Positions 32,958 through 41,503 of a DNA stretch of 64,000 nucleotides are shown here, piece by piece (within the stretch, counting starts at the first letter, position 1; each line of letters opens with the position of its first letter). The DNA is taken from positions 720,370 through 784,369 of the forward strand of contig NZ_LMMO01000001.1 in the NCBI RefSeq assembly GCF_001422285.1, in the 5' to 3' direction. Source of the DNA: Frigoribacterium sp. Leaf263 (GTDB taxonomy: Bacteria > Actinomycetota > Actinomycetes > Actinomycetales > Microbacteriaceae). The position numbers and the translations under genes were made by a program. Under the pieces are notes generated by a model. That model saw only the letters and a program-made list of their open reading frames with translations, was not told where the DNA came from and did no database searches.

Positions 32958-33677
32958 TCAGGGGAGGAGGCCCGAGCGGAACGCCCAGACGACGGTCTGC
33001 AGCCGGTCGCGGGTGCCGAGCTTCGTCATGACGCGGGTGAGATGCGACTTGACGGTGCTCGTCTCGACCACGAGGCGGGCGCCGATCTCGTCGTTCGAGA
33101 GACCGTCGCCGAGCAGCCGGACGATCTGCTGCTCTCGCTCGGTCAGAACTCCGGGCGGCGGCTCGACCGCGGTGGACCGGCGGCGGCGGGTGAACTCCGC
33201 GATGACGCGGCGCGTGGTGGCACCGTCGATCGCGGCCTGACCGGCAGCCAGGCTGCGGACGGCGGCGACGAACTCGTCGGGCTCGACATCCTTCAGCACG
33301 AACCCGCTGGCACCGGCCTCGAGCGCGCCGAACACGTACTCGTCGAGGTCGAAGGTCGTGGCGACGAGGACCGCGGGAGGCGCGGCGGACCCGACCCGCG
33401 CCTCCTGAGCAGACGACGCGGCGCCCGCACCGGACCCAAACCCAGCCCCAGCCCCAGCCCCAGACCCGACGATGGCGCGTGTCGCCTCGATGCCGTCACC
33501 GCCGGGCATGCGGACGTCCATCACGACGACGTCCGGGCTCACCCGACGCACCAGCTCGACCGCCTCGCGCCCGCCAGCGGCCTCGCCGACGACCTCGAAC
33601 CCACCGGCGGTCTCGAGCACGACGCGGAACCCGGTGCGGACGATCGACTGGTCGTCGACCAGCACGACCCGGATCAC
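32958..33677 (-). CDS. NarL/LuxR family response regulator
   Basis: 239 residues. The receiver has VVLVDDQS, phospho-Asp in VVVMDVRMPG and Lys in FVLKDVEP. The C-terminal GerE helix-turn-helix is LTEREQQIVRLLGDGLSNDE. The receiver carries an insertion of about 28 residues after ATRAIVG, Gly/Ala/Ser-rich, then EARVGSAAPP. It is encoded by a CCCCAG microsatellite plus an inverted pair of the GGAGGCGCGG motif. The insert falls in a loop before beta-4, so folding may be tolerated. The gene overlaps its kinase by 4 bp (ATGA). Confidence 0.92.
   Translation of the reverse strand: MIRVVLVDDQSIVRTGFRVVLETAGGFEVVGEAAGGREAVELVRRVSPDVVVMDVRMPGGDGIEATRAIVGSGAGAGAGFGSGAGAASSAQEARVGSAAPPAVLVATTFDLDEYVFGALEAGASGFVLKDVEPDEFVAAVRSLAAGQAAIDGATTRRVIAEFTRRRRSTAVEPPPGVLTEREQQIVRLLGDGLSNDEIGARLVVETSTVKSHLTRVMTKLGTRDRLQTVVWAFRSGLLP
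33376..33405. repeat. GGAGGCGCGG inverted pair inside a receiver domain gene
   Basis: GGAGGCGCGG (33376-33385) and CCGCGCCTCC (33396-33405), 10-bp perfect arms with a 10-bp spacer, fully in frame. A CCCCAG hexanucleotide repeat (about 33441-33464) adjoins it. Confidence 0.8.
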
Positions 33678-35053
33678 GCCCCGCCCCCGGCGGGCGACGA
33701 CGGGTCCGCCTCGACCGGCAGAGACAGCGCGACGCGCCAGCGGCCGGCCTGCGCGACCCCCGCCTCGAGCTCGCCGCCGACGAGCGCCGCGCGCTCCCGC
33801 ATGCCGACCAGGCCGTAGCCCGGGGTGTGCGCGGCGCCACCGCCCGAGGGCAGGTCGTTCTCGACGACCACCGTCAGCCGGTCGACCGTCGCGTCGATCG
33901 ACAGCTCGACCACGGCGCCCGGGCTGTGCCTCCGCGCGTTCACGAGGGACTCCTGCACGGTGCGGAACGCCGTCACGTCGGCGAGCGGGGGCAGAGACGG
34001 CAGGGCGCCGCTCCGGTGCACCTCGACGACGGCCCCGGAGGCGCGGGCCGCGTCGACGAGATCGGTCACGTCGGCGAGACCGGGGACGGGTGCGGTGCCG
34101 CTGGCGTCGTCACCCGTCTCGCGCAGGATCCCGACGATCGACCGCAGGGCGTCGAGGGTCTCGCGGCCCTGGGCTCGGACGCTCCGCAGCGACTCCTTCG
34201 CCCGTTCGGGGTCGCCGTCGACGAGCCGTTCGGCCGCCCCGGCCTGGACGACGAGACCGGTCAGATGATGCGCGGCCACGTCGTGCAGCTCGCGGGCCAT
34301 GCGGGTGCGCTCGGCGGCGACGGCCGATCGCGTGAGCGTCGCCTGGTGCTCGACCGACTCGGCGGCCCGGGCGCGGGCGTCGTGATCGTGCACGCGCCGG
34401 AGGGCCACCCACGAGCCCACGGCCGCGCTGACCCCGTTGACCAGCACCGCGGTGGAGACGAGCGCGAGCGTCTCGACGACGACGCCCGACGGGCCGTCCC
34501 CGAACAGATCGCCCCGCGGCGTCACGGTCGTCGTCGCCCAGTCGAGGCGCTCGACGATCAGATCGGTCGCACCGACGACGGCGCCGATCGTCGCGACGCC
34601 GATGGCCGCGAGGACGGCGCGGACCGCGACCCGGGTGGGTCGCAGGGTGGCCACGGTGTAGGCGGCGATGACGGGAGCCGCCGTCCACAGCGCGACACCC
34701 GAGGGCAGGATCGTCAGCAGAGCGGCCTGGACGACCGCGATCACCAGCAGGACGCCGACCGGGCGGACCCGACGCAGGGCCAGCGGCACGTACTGGACGA
34801 CAGCCAGCAGGGTCATCACGACGAGCTGCGGGGCCGACGCGCCCAGGGAGGCGGACGGCGCCGTCCCGAGCTCGCCCGTGGCCAGCAGGGCGCCGAGCAG
34901 AGCCACCGTGACCACCGCCCAGACGGCGGCGAGCACGACGTCGCGACCGAGCGGCGTACGGACGCCGACACGGGCGAGCATCCGACGCGTCGCTGCTGCA
35001 CCGGGCCCCGAGGCGGAGCCCGCGGTGGCAGCGTCGGAGGCGGGCGAGGTCAT
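33674..35053 (-). CDS. DesK/NarX-type sensor histidine kinase
   Basis: 459 residues. Five or six membrane helices (about residues 40-190) are followed by HisKA_3 with the phospho-His in MARELHDVAAHHLTGL. The compact ATPase has ESLVNARRHSPG (N box) and GYGLVGMRERAALVGG (G box). It partners with the overlapping NarL-type regulator. The ATG at 35053 was chosen because CATGCT lies 6 nt upstream; an in-frame ATG at 35108 would add 18 residues. The target may be the adjacent serine hydrolase gene, which is inference. Confidence 0.9.
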   Translation of the reverse strand: MTSPASDAATAGSASGPGAAATRRMLARVGVRTPLGRDVVLAAVWAVVTVALLGALLATGELGTAPSASLGASAPQLVVMTLLAVVQYVPLALRRVRPVGVLLVIAVVQAALLTILPSGVALWTAAPVIAAYTVATLRPTRVAVRAVLAAIGVATIGAVVGATDLIVERLDWATTTVTPRGDLFGDGPSGVVVETLALVSTAVLVNGVSAAVGSWVALRRVHDHDARARAAESVEHQATLTRSAVAAERTRMARELHDVAAHHLTGLVVQAGAAERLVDGDPERAKESLRSVRAQGRETLDALRSIVGILRETGDDASGTAPVPGLADVTDLVDAARASGAVVEVHRSGALPSLPPLADVTAFRTVQESLVNARRHSPGAVVELSIDATVDRLTVVVENDLPSGGGAAHTPGYGLVGMRERAALVGGELEAGVAQAGRWRVALSLPVEADPSSPAGGGA

Positions 35054-35106
35054 CGTCCGAGCATGCCAGGTGCCGGTGGTCTCGGGGGAGCGCTTCAGCC
35101 CGCGCA

Positions 35107-37215
35107 TCAGAAGCTCACGCTCGGCGCGATGAGGCGGAACACGAACGCCACGGTGGCGAGAGCCGCGAGAGCGGCGACGACGAGCACGCGTCCGGTGACG
35201 ACGGCCCAGCCTCGACGGTCGCGGACGGCCCGCCACGCGACGAGGGCGGCCGGCACGAGGGCCAGGACGCCGAGCACCTGCAGCACCTGGAGCACGCGCA
35301 GGGTCGTGGCCGTGACCTCGGCGAACGACATCGCCTGCACGGCGACGATCGCCCAGCCGACGAGGGCGAGCAGGGTCGACGCCTGTCCGAGTCGCGACAG
35401 CAGCAGCATCCGGTCCTTCCGGCGCGGGGCGGCGTCGGGTCGCGAGGGGTCGCGACGGGTCGAGCGGCCTCCGGCTCGCGCCAGGGCCGTGGCCGGCCAG
35501 ACGATCATCGACGCGAGCAGGACGACGAGCGAGCCGAGCGCGACCGGCACGACGACCGACGCCGTCTGCCAGGGCTGCGCCCGCAGCAGGGTGAAGGAGG
35601 CGCCCCACGAGATCGCGGTAACGGTCGCGTCGTCCGCATCCCCGCCCGAGTCGGTGCGCGTCGCCAGCAGCGCGTCACCGCCGACCTCGCGCCACAGGTT
35701 CGGCTCGATCTTCTCGTAGACCCCGGTGGTGACGCCGAGCGGCTTCGGGGTGACGGCGACGGTCCCGTCGGTCCGCGGCACGACGACCGTCTGACCGCTG
35801 AGGGCGAGCAGGGCGCCCGGGTTCGTCACGGGCGACCGCGACGAGAGGTACGTGCCGGCCAGATCGGCGGCGGCGGGCCCGTCCGGAGCTTCCGCGTCCG
35901 AGGCGTCCATGTCGGAGGCGACCGCACCCGCGCCTCCTCGGCTCGGGGCGCCCGCCTCGTCGCGCAGATACCGGTCGGCGAAGCCCTGCAGCACCGTCGT
36001 GCGGAGGTCGAGCGACGCGGTCGGCGTGCGCCCGCTGCCGTTCAGCGAGACGAAGATGCCGGCGTCATGGTCGGGGAACAGCCGCATCGCCGAATGGAAC
36101 ACCTGGGTGTCGCCGTCGTGCCCGAATGCCGGGACGCCCGGGGTGCTGTCGTCGAAGAAGCCGAGGTCCATGCGCTGCCCGGCGGCGAGCGTGCCGAGCT
36201 GGTCGGCGTCGAGCGCGGGGCGGTGCATCTCGGCCAGCGCGTCGTCGCCGAGCAGTGCGGCGTCGCCCGGCAGGTCGCCGAGGTGCGCGAGCATGAAGCG
36301 GGCCATGTCGGTGGCGCTCGAGGTCATCGCGCCGGCGGGTGCGGCGTTGACGACCTCGGTCGGGTACGCGGGCTGCGAGTCGTCGGGGTAGCCCTTCGCG
36401 AGGCGGGCGTCGAGGTCGTCGGGCAGGGGCTGCTCGAACGACGACGACGACATGCCGGCGGGCTCGAACACGTTCTGCTGCAGCAGCTCCGCGAACGGCT
36501 CGCCCGACACGCGCTCGGCGATGTAGCCCGCGAGGGTCGCGCCGTAGTTGGAGTACGCGGGCGTGGTGCCGGGCTCGTAGACCTGCTCGGGCGGTGCGGC
36601 CGAGACGGCCTCGCGCAACGGCACCTCGCTGCCGGCGGTGCCGATCAGCCCGGCGATCACCTCCTCGAAGCCGGCCGTGTGGGTCAGCAGATGCCGCAGC
36701 GTGATCGGGCCCTTCGGGGTGTCGAGGTCGAAGTCGAGGTACTGCTGCACGTCGGCGTCGAGATCGAGATCGCCCCGCTCGACGAGCTGCATGATCGCCG
36801 TGGCCGACACGACCTTCGAGATCGAGCCGATGCGGAAGAGCGTGTCGTCGGGGTCCACGGGACGGGCGGATCCGCCCTCGGTCCCCGTGTCGGCGAGGCC
36901 GTAGCCCTTCGCCGTCAGCAGCTCGCCGTCCGAGACGACGGAGACGGTGGCCCCGGGGATGCCCGTGGTCTGCAGAGCCGAGCCGATCGCGCCGTCGAGC
37001 CAGGTGTCGACGTCGTCGGCGGTGAGGGAGTGGCCTCCGGGCTGCTGGCGAGGAGGGGCGGGAGGCGCGGCCTCGGTGGGCGCCGCGCTCGCGGAACCGC
37101 AGGCGGCGAGCGGCAGGGCGAGGGCCACGACCGCGGTCGCGGCGGCGAGTCGGGGCAGGAGGCGCGGGGCGCGTCGGCCGGTGCGCGGCGCCCCCTGGGT
37201 CGGTGTCGTTGTCAT
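35107..37215 (-). CDS. Beta-lactamase-family serine hydrolase with membrane C-terminus
   Basis: 702 residues. The lipobox is LAAC. The catalytic domain (about 70-400) has SISK (Ser-x-x-Lys), YSNYG (Tyr-x-Asn) and GHDG in place of KTG, the class C/esterase pattern. A lipocalin-like segment precedes three or four C-terminal membrane helices (about 540-700). It acts outside the membrane, perhaps as peptidase or esterase on wall-related substrates. GGAGGC is close before the ATG. It lies 53 bp upstream of the two-component genes on the same strand. Confidence 0.88.
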   Translation of the reverse strand: MTTTPTQGAPRTGRRAPRLLPRLAAATAVVALALPLAACGSASAAPTEAAPPAPPRQQPGGHSLTADDVDTWLDGAIGSALQTTGIPGATVSVVSDGELLTAKGYGLADTGTEGGSARPVDPDDTLFRIGSISKVVSATAIMQLVERGDLDLDADVQQYLDFDLDTPKGPITLRHLLTHTAGFEEVIAGLIGTAGSEVPLREAVSAAPPEQVYEPGTTPAYSNYGATLAGYIAERVSGEPFAELLQQNVFEPAGMSSSSFEQPLPDDLDARLAKGYPDDSQPAYPTEVVNAAPAGAMTSSATDMARFMLAHLGDLPGDAALLGDDALAEMHRPALDADQLGTLAAGQRMDLGFFDDSTPGVPAFGHDGDTQVFHSAMRLFPDHDAGIFVSLNGSGRTPTASLDLRTTVLQGFADRYLRDEAGAPSRGGAGAVASDMDASDAEAPDGPAAADLAGTYLSSRSPVTNPGALLALSGQTVVVPRTDGTVAVTPKPLGVTTGVYEKIEPNLWREVGGDALLATRTDSGGDADDATVTAISWGASFTLLRAQPWQTASVVVPVALGSLVVLLASMIVWPATALARAGGRSTRRDPSRPDAAPRRKDRMLLLSRLGQASTLLALVGWAIVAVQAMSFAEVTATTLRVLQVLQVLGVLALVPAALVAWRAVRDRRGWAVVTGRVLVVAALAALATVAFVFRLIAPSVSF

Positions 37216-37437
37216 GCCTCCACGTTCGCGGGTGCCGATCGACGGCGCAGGAGGCGCAGGTCGGGACCTCGTCTACGACCTGAGTCGCAAGCGGCCGGCC
37301 TCAGGACCCCGCCGGGGTCGGCTGACACCGCGGGCGCCTCCGGGCGCGGCGGGCGCGGCCGGGTGACCCGGTCCCCGCGGACGCGCCTACACTCCGGGTC
37401 GACGCGGTCCCCTGCCGCCCTGACCCGGAGGCCCGCC

Positions 37438-38322
37438 ATCCCCACCCTCGACCCGCCCCTCGACCCCGCGGTCGACCCCCTCGACCCCGCGGTCGACCCC
37501 GCCGTCCCCGCGTTCGACCCCGCGGTCCCCGCATCGCCCGCGGCTGCGCCCACGGTGGCCTCCGCCCCGACGGCGCCTCCCCGCGTCCGGTGGTTCCGCG
37601 CCGGCCCCGAGGCCCACGCCGCCCCGGAGGCGCCGATCTTCGTGCTGGTGCACGGCGTCGGCCTCTCGCACCGGTCGTTCAGCCGTCTCGCGCCGCTGCT
37701 CGCCGAGCACGGCACGGTGCTGGCCGTCGACCTGCCCGGCTTCGGCCGCACGCCGGGGCCGCGTCGTCGTCTGGGCGTCGACGAGATGGCGGAGGCCCTG
37801 CTGCCCCGGCTCGACTCGGCTGCGGGAGGGGCGGCCCGGCTCGTCGTGATCGGCCACTCGCTGGGTTCCGAGGTCGCCATCGACGTGGCCCTCCGCCGTC
37901 CGGGGCTCGTGCGCGGGCTCGTGCTGATCGGCCCGGTCGTCGACCCGGCGGCCTCGAGCGCGGCCGGTCAGGGGCGACGGCTGGCCCTCGACATGCTCGG
38001 CGAGCCGCCGCTCACCGGCGCGATGGTGGCCCGCGACTACGCCCGCGGCGGGATGCTCTCGTATGCCGCCGGGGTCGCCTCGATGCTCCGCTACCAGACG
38101 GCCGACCGCATCCGCGGGGTCACCCGACCGACGCTGGTCGTCCGGGGCGCGCACGACCCGATCGCCCCCGCCGACTGGGTGCGCGGACTCGCCGAGGCCG
38201 TCGACGGCCGGTCGGCCGAGGTGCCCGGCGCCGTGCACAACGTCATCCACTCCCACCCCGACGAGGTCGGCCGTCTCGTCGCGGCGTTCGCCGCAGGACT
38301 CCCGGAGGCGCGGGTCCCGTGA
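37438..38322 (+). CDS. Alpha/beta hydrolase with uncertain start
   Basis: The fold is clear: LVHGVGLSHRSF (oxyanion), GHSLGSEV (nucleophile Ser), VRGAHDPIAP (acid) and HNVIHSHP (His). The start is not. No ATG is in frame. GGAGG (37427-37431) lies 6 nt before an ATC at 37438, which would be a rare ATC start; GTG at 37555 or 37364 are alternatives. The first 40 codons from ATC are an in-frame minisatellite of Asp-Pro-Ala-Val units. The gene overlaps the next hydrolase (GTGA), so both act together. Confidence 0.75.
   Translation: MPTLDPPLDPAVDPLDPAVDPAVPAFDPAVPASPAAAPTVASAPTAPPRVRWFRAGPEAHAAPEAPIFVLVHGVGLSHRSFSRLAPLLAEHGTVLAVDLPGFGRTPGPRRRLGVDEMAEALLPRLDSAAGGAARLVVIGHSLGSEVAIDVALRRPGLVRGLVLIGPVVDPAASSAAGQGRRLALDMLGEPPLTGAMVARDYARGGMLSYAAGVASMLRYQTADRIRGVTRPTLVVRGAHDPIAPADWVRGLAEAVDGRSAEVPGAVHNVIHSHPDEVGRLVAAFAAGLPEARVP
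37443..37530. repeat. Minisatellite encoding DPAV repeats
   Basis: Repeating CTCGACCCCGCGGTCGACCC units, imperfect, in the disputed N-terminus of the hydrolase. If translated they give about 28 residues of Asp/Pro/Ala/Val repeats. Confidence 0.7.
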
Positions 38323-39020
38323 CCGTGCCGTCGCCGTTCCGTCTCGCGCGCCTCCTGATCTGGTGGGTCCGCGACTACGCCTACGCCGCGCACTGGCAGG
38401 TCCGCGCCGTGCTCGCGCCGCGGGGCGAGGCGGAGTACCGGGACGGGGAGGGGCGCGCGGTGCTGGTCGTGCCCGGCATCTGGGAGACCTGGGCGTTCCT
38501 CCGCCCGCTGATCGCCCGGGTGCACGCCGAGGGGCACCCCGTGCACGTGCTGTCGGCCCTGCGGTGGAACGGCCGACCCGTCGAGGCCGCCGCCCGCGAC
38601 GTGGCCGAGTACCTCGAGCGGCACGATCTGCGCGACGTCGTGATCGTCGCGCACAGCAAGGGCGGTCTGATCGGCAAGTACGTGATGGCCATGCTCGACC
38701 CCGAGAGCCGCGTCGACGGCATGGTGGCCGTCTGCGCGCCCTTCTCGGGATCGCGCTACGCCCGATGGCTGCCCCTGTCGAGCCTGCGGGCGTTCTCGCC
38801 CCGGGATGCCACGACCCTGCTGCTCACCCGCAACGCGGAGGTCAACTCGCGGATCGTGTCGATCTACGGCGAGTTCGATCCGCACATCCCCGAGGGCAGC
38901 GAGCTGCCGGGGGCCGAGAACGTCCGGCTTCCCGCGGGCGGGCACTTCCGGATCCTGGCCCTGCCCCGCACGATCGCGACCGTGCTGGCCGTCGCCGGGC
39001 GGGCACCCCGTCGAGGCTGA
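38319..39020 (+). CDS. Alpha/beta hydrolase, lipase-like
   Basis: 233 residues. VLVVPGIWETWAFLRPLI is the oxyanion region, VAHSKGGLIGKYV the nucleophile elbow, IYGEFDPHIP the acid, and GGHFRILA the His. The close spacing to a first strand with PGIWETW is typical of lipase-like esterases with short lids. The GTG start overlaps the preceding stop. Substrate unknown; it forms a two-hydrolase operon. Confidence 0.85.
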   Translation: MTVPSPFRLARLLIWWVRDYAYAAHWQVRAVLAPRGEAEYRDGEGRAVLVVPGIWETWAFLRPLIARVHAEGHPVHVLSALRWNGRPVEAAARDVAEYLERHDLRDVVIVAHSKGGLIGKYVMAMLDPESRVDGMVAVCAPFSGSRYARWLPLSSLRAFSPRDATTLLLTRNAEVNSRIVSIYGEFDPHIPEGSELPGAENVRLPAGGHFRILALPRTIATVLAVAGRAPRRG

Positions 39021-39058
39021 GGCGGCGGGGCGCTCCGACCGGTCGGTCGGGGGTCGGG

Positions 39059-39388
39059 TCAGGCGTTCAGCAGGCGGGACGGCTGCGCGGCCTCGTCCTC
39101 GGCCGGCAGTCGCATGCCCGACGGAGTGTTGGCCGTGGCGATGATCGCCCTGACCCAGGACTCGTTGATCCGGGGCGGGCGGTTGCCGCTGAAGTGGAAC
39201 CGGAGATCGCTGGTCGGGTTGATCCACATGGTGTCGCGGCCGCTGCCCTGGCTCACCGGTCGGGCGATCGTCAGCGCCACGCTCTGTTGAGCGCGGAGGA
39301 GCGTGAGCAGCGCGACCTTCAGGTGGGCGAGGGCACGGTCGTCGAGCTCGACGCCGTAGCCGTCGGTTCCGTAGAACAGGGTTCCCAT
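39059..39388 (-). CDS. DUF7882 family protein
   Basis: 109 residues. MGTLFYGTDGYGVELDDRAL, then VWI-type strand TMWINPTSDLRFHF, and PPRINESWVRAIIATANTPSG are the marks of a small family found across Microbacteriaceae, sometimes misnamed as a ligase fragment. Function unknown. The family is part of why I place the genome in that group. Confidence 0.8.
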   Translation of the reverse strand: MGTLFYGTDGYGVELDDRALAHLKVALLTLLRAQQSVALTIARPVSQGSGRDTMWINPTSDLRFHFSGNRPPRINESWVRAIIATANTPSGMRLPAEDEAAQPSRLLNA

Positions 39389-39643
39389 GCTGATCCGCCT
39401 CGAGGTGGGGTCCGAGATTACGGGTGATCAGGGACTCGGTCGTCTCGCCTGTGGGGGCGAGGAGTGGTGGACGAGCCCGCGATGCGGGGTGTGCGGACCC
39501 GGGGGAGCGCACGCTCGTGATGTACCGGCTGCCGAGGTCTGGGGTGGCCTTGCCCCCACGGTAGGGGACAGCGGGACGGTGCTGCAAGCGAGAGGGATGA
39601 GGTCGCGGAACAGCATCCGGTATGCGAACTGCTGGCCTCCGAA

Positions 39644-39703
39644 GGGCCGGATCAGGCGGGGGTGCGTACCCCTACGCAACGACCCCGCCTCACCGTTCGG
39701 CCC
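39644..39703 (+). ncRNA. Nested three-stem structure, candidate structured RNA
   Basis: Coaxial nested arms: GGGCCG (39644) with CGGCCC (39698-39703); AGGCGGGG (39654-39661) with CCCCGCCT (39683-39690); TGCGTA (39663-39668) with TACGCA (39673-39678) around a CCCC loop. Three independently complementary levels at one locus are unlikely by chance. Strand and function are unknown. Confidence 0.45.
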
Positions 39704-39940
39704 CCCGAAGGGCCGTCGGCCGTGCTCATCCGAAGAGCAGTCGGTTCGGTGTGCTCCTTTTCTACAGGGTCCGGGGGGAATCGCCTACGCCTCCGCGGTT
39801 CCGGCTGCGAATCGATGTGCAGATGTGACCGAGCGTGGTCTCCTCACCCGCGCGCGCCTCCTGAGGAGGGGATCGCCGAGGCCCGTCTCGTGACGCAGCC
39901 CGTCGACGAGCGGGACGACGTCGAAAGCACCTGCTCGGGC

Positions 39941-39952
39941 CGGTGTCAACCC
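39941..39952 (+). promoter_or_regulatory. CGGTGTCAACCC element, stress operon copy
   Basis: This 12-mer is 119 nt before the start of the LEA-like gene. The same 12-mer occurs 116 nt before the Rieske gene, and GTCAACCC occurs before the Mn catalase. Confidence 0.45.
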
Positions 39953-40070
39953 CCTGAGGCGTACTCGTTTCCGTTCGGCCCTTCGGGGCGCGACGCGGAC
40001 AGTGTTGCAGCATCTCAACCCGATCGCGGCCGTCGTCCCGATGGTCGCTCGACGATCCGAGAGGCACAGC

Positions 40071-41069
40071 ATGAGCGATGACAAGCGCTACGACAGCGAC
40101 TCGTCCACACCCGTCTTCGACCAGACCGCCGGAGGGCAGCCGCCGACGGGCACGTCGTCAGGGCACGACGGCGGCCGCCGCGACGACGCCGTGACCGGAC
40201 TCGGCGACGAGGTCGGCGCGTACGCCGACATCACCGACCCCGACGCCACCGCGGCCGACTTCTCGGCCACCGCAGCACCCGTGGTCGCGCCGTCCGCCGG
40301 GGTCGGCGGCTCCGGCGACGGCTCCTCCGGCGACGGCGGCTCCGACGGCGGCGTCAAGGAGAAGGCCCAGGCCAAGGCGGACTCGGCCAAGGAGGAGGCG
40401 GCCGGTGTCGCGGGCGACGCCAGGAGCGCCGCCTCCGACGTGGTCGGCAGCGCCAAGGAGCAGGCCTCGAAGGTCGCCTCCGAGGCGACCGGTCAGGCCA
40501 AGGAGCTCTTCGGCCAGGCGACCTCCGAGCTCAAGGAGCAGGCCGGTGCGCAGCAGGAGAAGGCGGCCGCCGGTCTCCGCACCATGGGCGACCACCTCGG
40601 CTCCATGGCCGACAACGGCGAGAGCGGTGTGGCGGGCGAGCTCGTCCGCAACCTCTCCGGTCGCGCGCACGGCGTCGCCGAGTGGCTCGAGGGGCGCGAC
40701 GCCGGCACCCTGCTGGACGACGTCAAGTCGTTCGCCGCCCGGAAGCCCGGCACCTTCATCGCGATCGCCGCAGCCTCCGGTCTGCTGGCCGGTCGGGTCG
40801 TGAAGTCGCTGACCGCCGAGGCCAAGCAGCAGCACCAGAGCGACTCCGACTCAGGCACCCCGACCTCGGGGAGCGCAGGAGGCGCGGCGACGCCGTCCGC
40901 GCCCGTCGCCTCGACCGGCGGCCAGACGCCGCTCGTCGGCGACCCCGGTCCCGTGGCCGGCGAGTACGACGTCGTCGAGGAGGGCGAGCTGCCCGACGTG
41001 ATCGCGACGCCCGGCAATCCGAGCGCCACCCCGGGCACCTGGCCCGGAGCCGCAGGGCCCCGCCTGTGA
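40071..41069 (+). CDS. LEA-like membrane-associated stress protein
   Basis: 332 residues. A disordered Gly/Ser/Asp-rich N-terminus (1-90) is followed by an amphipathic Ala/Lys/Glu helix region (KAQAKADSAKEEAAGVAGDA and similar) resembling LEA/apolipoprotein repeats. A short membrane helix (GTFIAIAAASGLLAGRVV) and a Pro/Gly/Ser tail follow. It heads a three-gene operon with GTGA and ATGA overlaps, all of membrane-associated helical proteins, opposite a Mn catalase. A role in membrane or desiccation stress is inferred. Confidence 0.8.
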   Translation: MSDDKRYDSDSSTPVFDQTAGGQPPTGTSSGHDGGRRDDAVTGLGDEVGAYADITDPDATAADFSATAAPVVAPSAGVGGSGDGSSGDGGSDGGVKEKAQAKADSAKEEAAGVAGDARSAASDVVGSAKEQASKVASEATGQAKELFGQATSELKEQAGAQQEKAAAGLRTMGDHLGSMADNGESGVAGELVRNLSGRAHGVAEWLEGRDAGTLLDDVKSFAARKPGTFIAIAAASGLLAGRVVKSLTAEAKQQHQSDSDSGTPTSGSAGGAATPSAPVASTGGQTPLVGDPGPVAGEYDVVEEGELPDVIATPGNPSATPGTWPGAAGPRL

Positions 41070-41503
41070 GCGACCCGTCCGCCGGCGCCCCCGAGACCGG
41101 GCGTCCGGCCCCTGAGGAGACCGCCGCCACGACGTCGCTCGGCGAACTGCTGAGCGGCGTCACCGGCGACCTGTCCACGCTGTTCCGTCAGGAGGTCGAG
41201 CTCGCCAAGGCCGAGCTCACCGACTCGGCCAAGAAGGCCGGCAAGGGAGCGGGCATGTTCGGCGGTGCCGGTCTGACGGCGCTGTTCGCCCTGCTGTTCC
41301 TGTCGCTCGCCGCGATGTGGGCGCTCGGCTCGCTGATCGGCCTCGGCTGGTCGTCGCTGATCATCGCCGTCGTCTACGCCGTGGTCGCGCTGGTGCTGTT
41401 CCTCCGGGGGCGCAAGCAGCTGAAGACCATCACGGGAGCGCCCTCGACGGTCGACTCCCTCAAGAAGATCCCTGAGACCGTCAAGCCAGGAGGCAACGCA
41501 TGA
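41066..41503 (+). CDS. Phage-holin-family (DUF1469-like) membrane protein
   Basis: 145 residues. The amphipathic N-terminus has LGELLSGVTGDLSTLFRQEV and ELAKAELTDSAKK, followed by two membrane helices (FALLFLSLAAMWALG and LIIAVVYAVVALVLFL). This is the Phage_holin_3_6-type architecture widespread as a chromosomal stress protein in actinobacteria. It is not evidence of a prophage. Start and stop overlap both neighbours. Confidence 0.85.
   Translation: MSDPSAGAPETGRPAPEETAATTSLGELLSGVTGDLSTLFRQEVELAKAELTDSAKKAGKGAGMFGGAGLTALFALLFLSLAAMWALGSLIGLGWSSLIIAVVYAVVALVLFLRGRKQLKTITGAPSTVDSLKKIPETVKPGGNA

Larger units (their letters stand above)
39389..40070. other. 682-bp gap with structured segment
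   Basis: A reading frame from 39387 exists but has no protein-like composition, and its codons lack the GC3 bias of neighbours. The segment holds the nested stem at 39644-39703, a GGAGGCGCGG-family copy near 39860, and the CGGTGTCAACCC element at 39941. A pyrimidine-rich CTCCTTTTCTAC near 39750 stands out in this genome. Confidence 0.55.

Noticed and set aside
39700-39800. Possible tRNA in the 682-bp gap
   Set aside because: No acceptor, D and T arms could be paired on either strand.
39387-39893. 168-codon plus-strand frame
   Set aside because: Codon bias and amino-acid composition do not match genes here and it runs through the strongest RNA-like structure of the gap.
41066-41503. Prophage suggested by a holin-family protein
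   Set aside because: No other phage gene is nearby, and this holin-like family is a common chromosomal partner of DUF3618 in actinobacteria.
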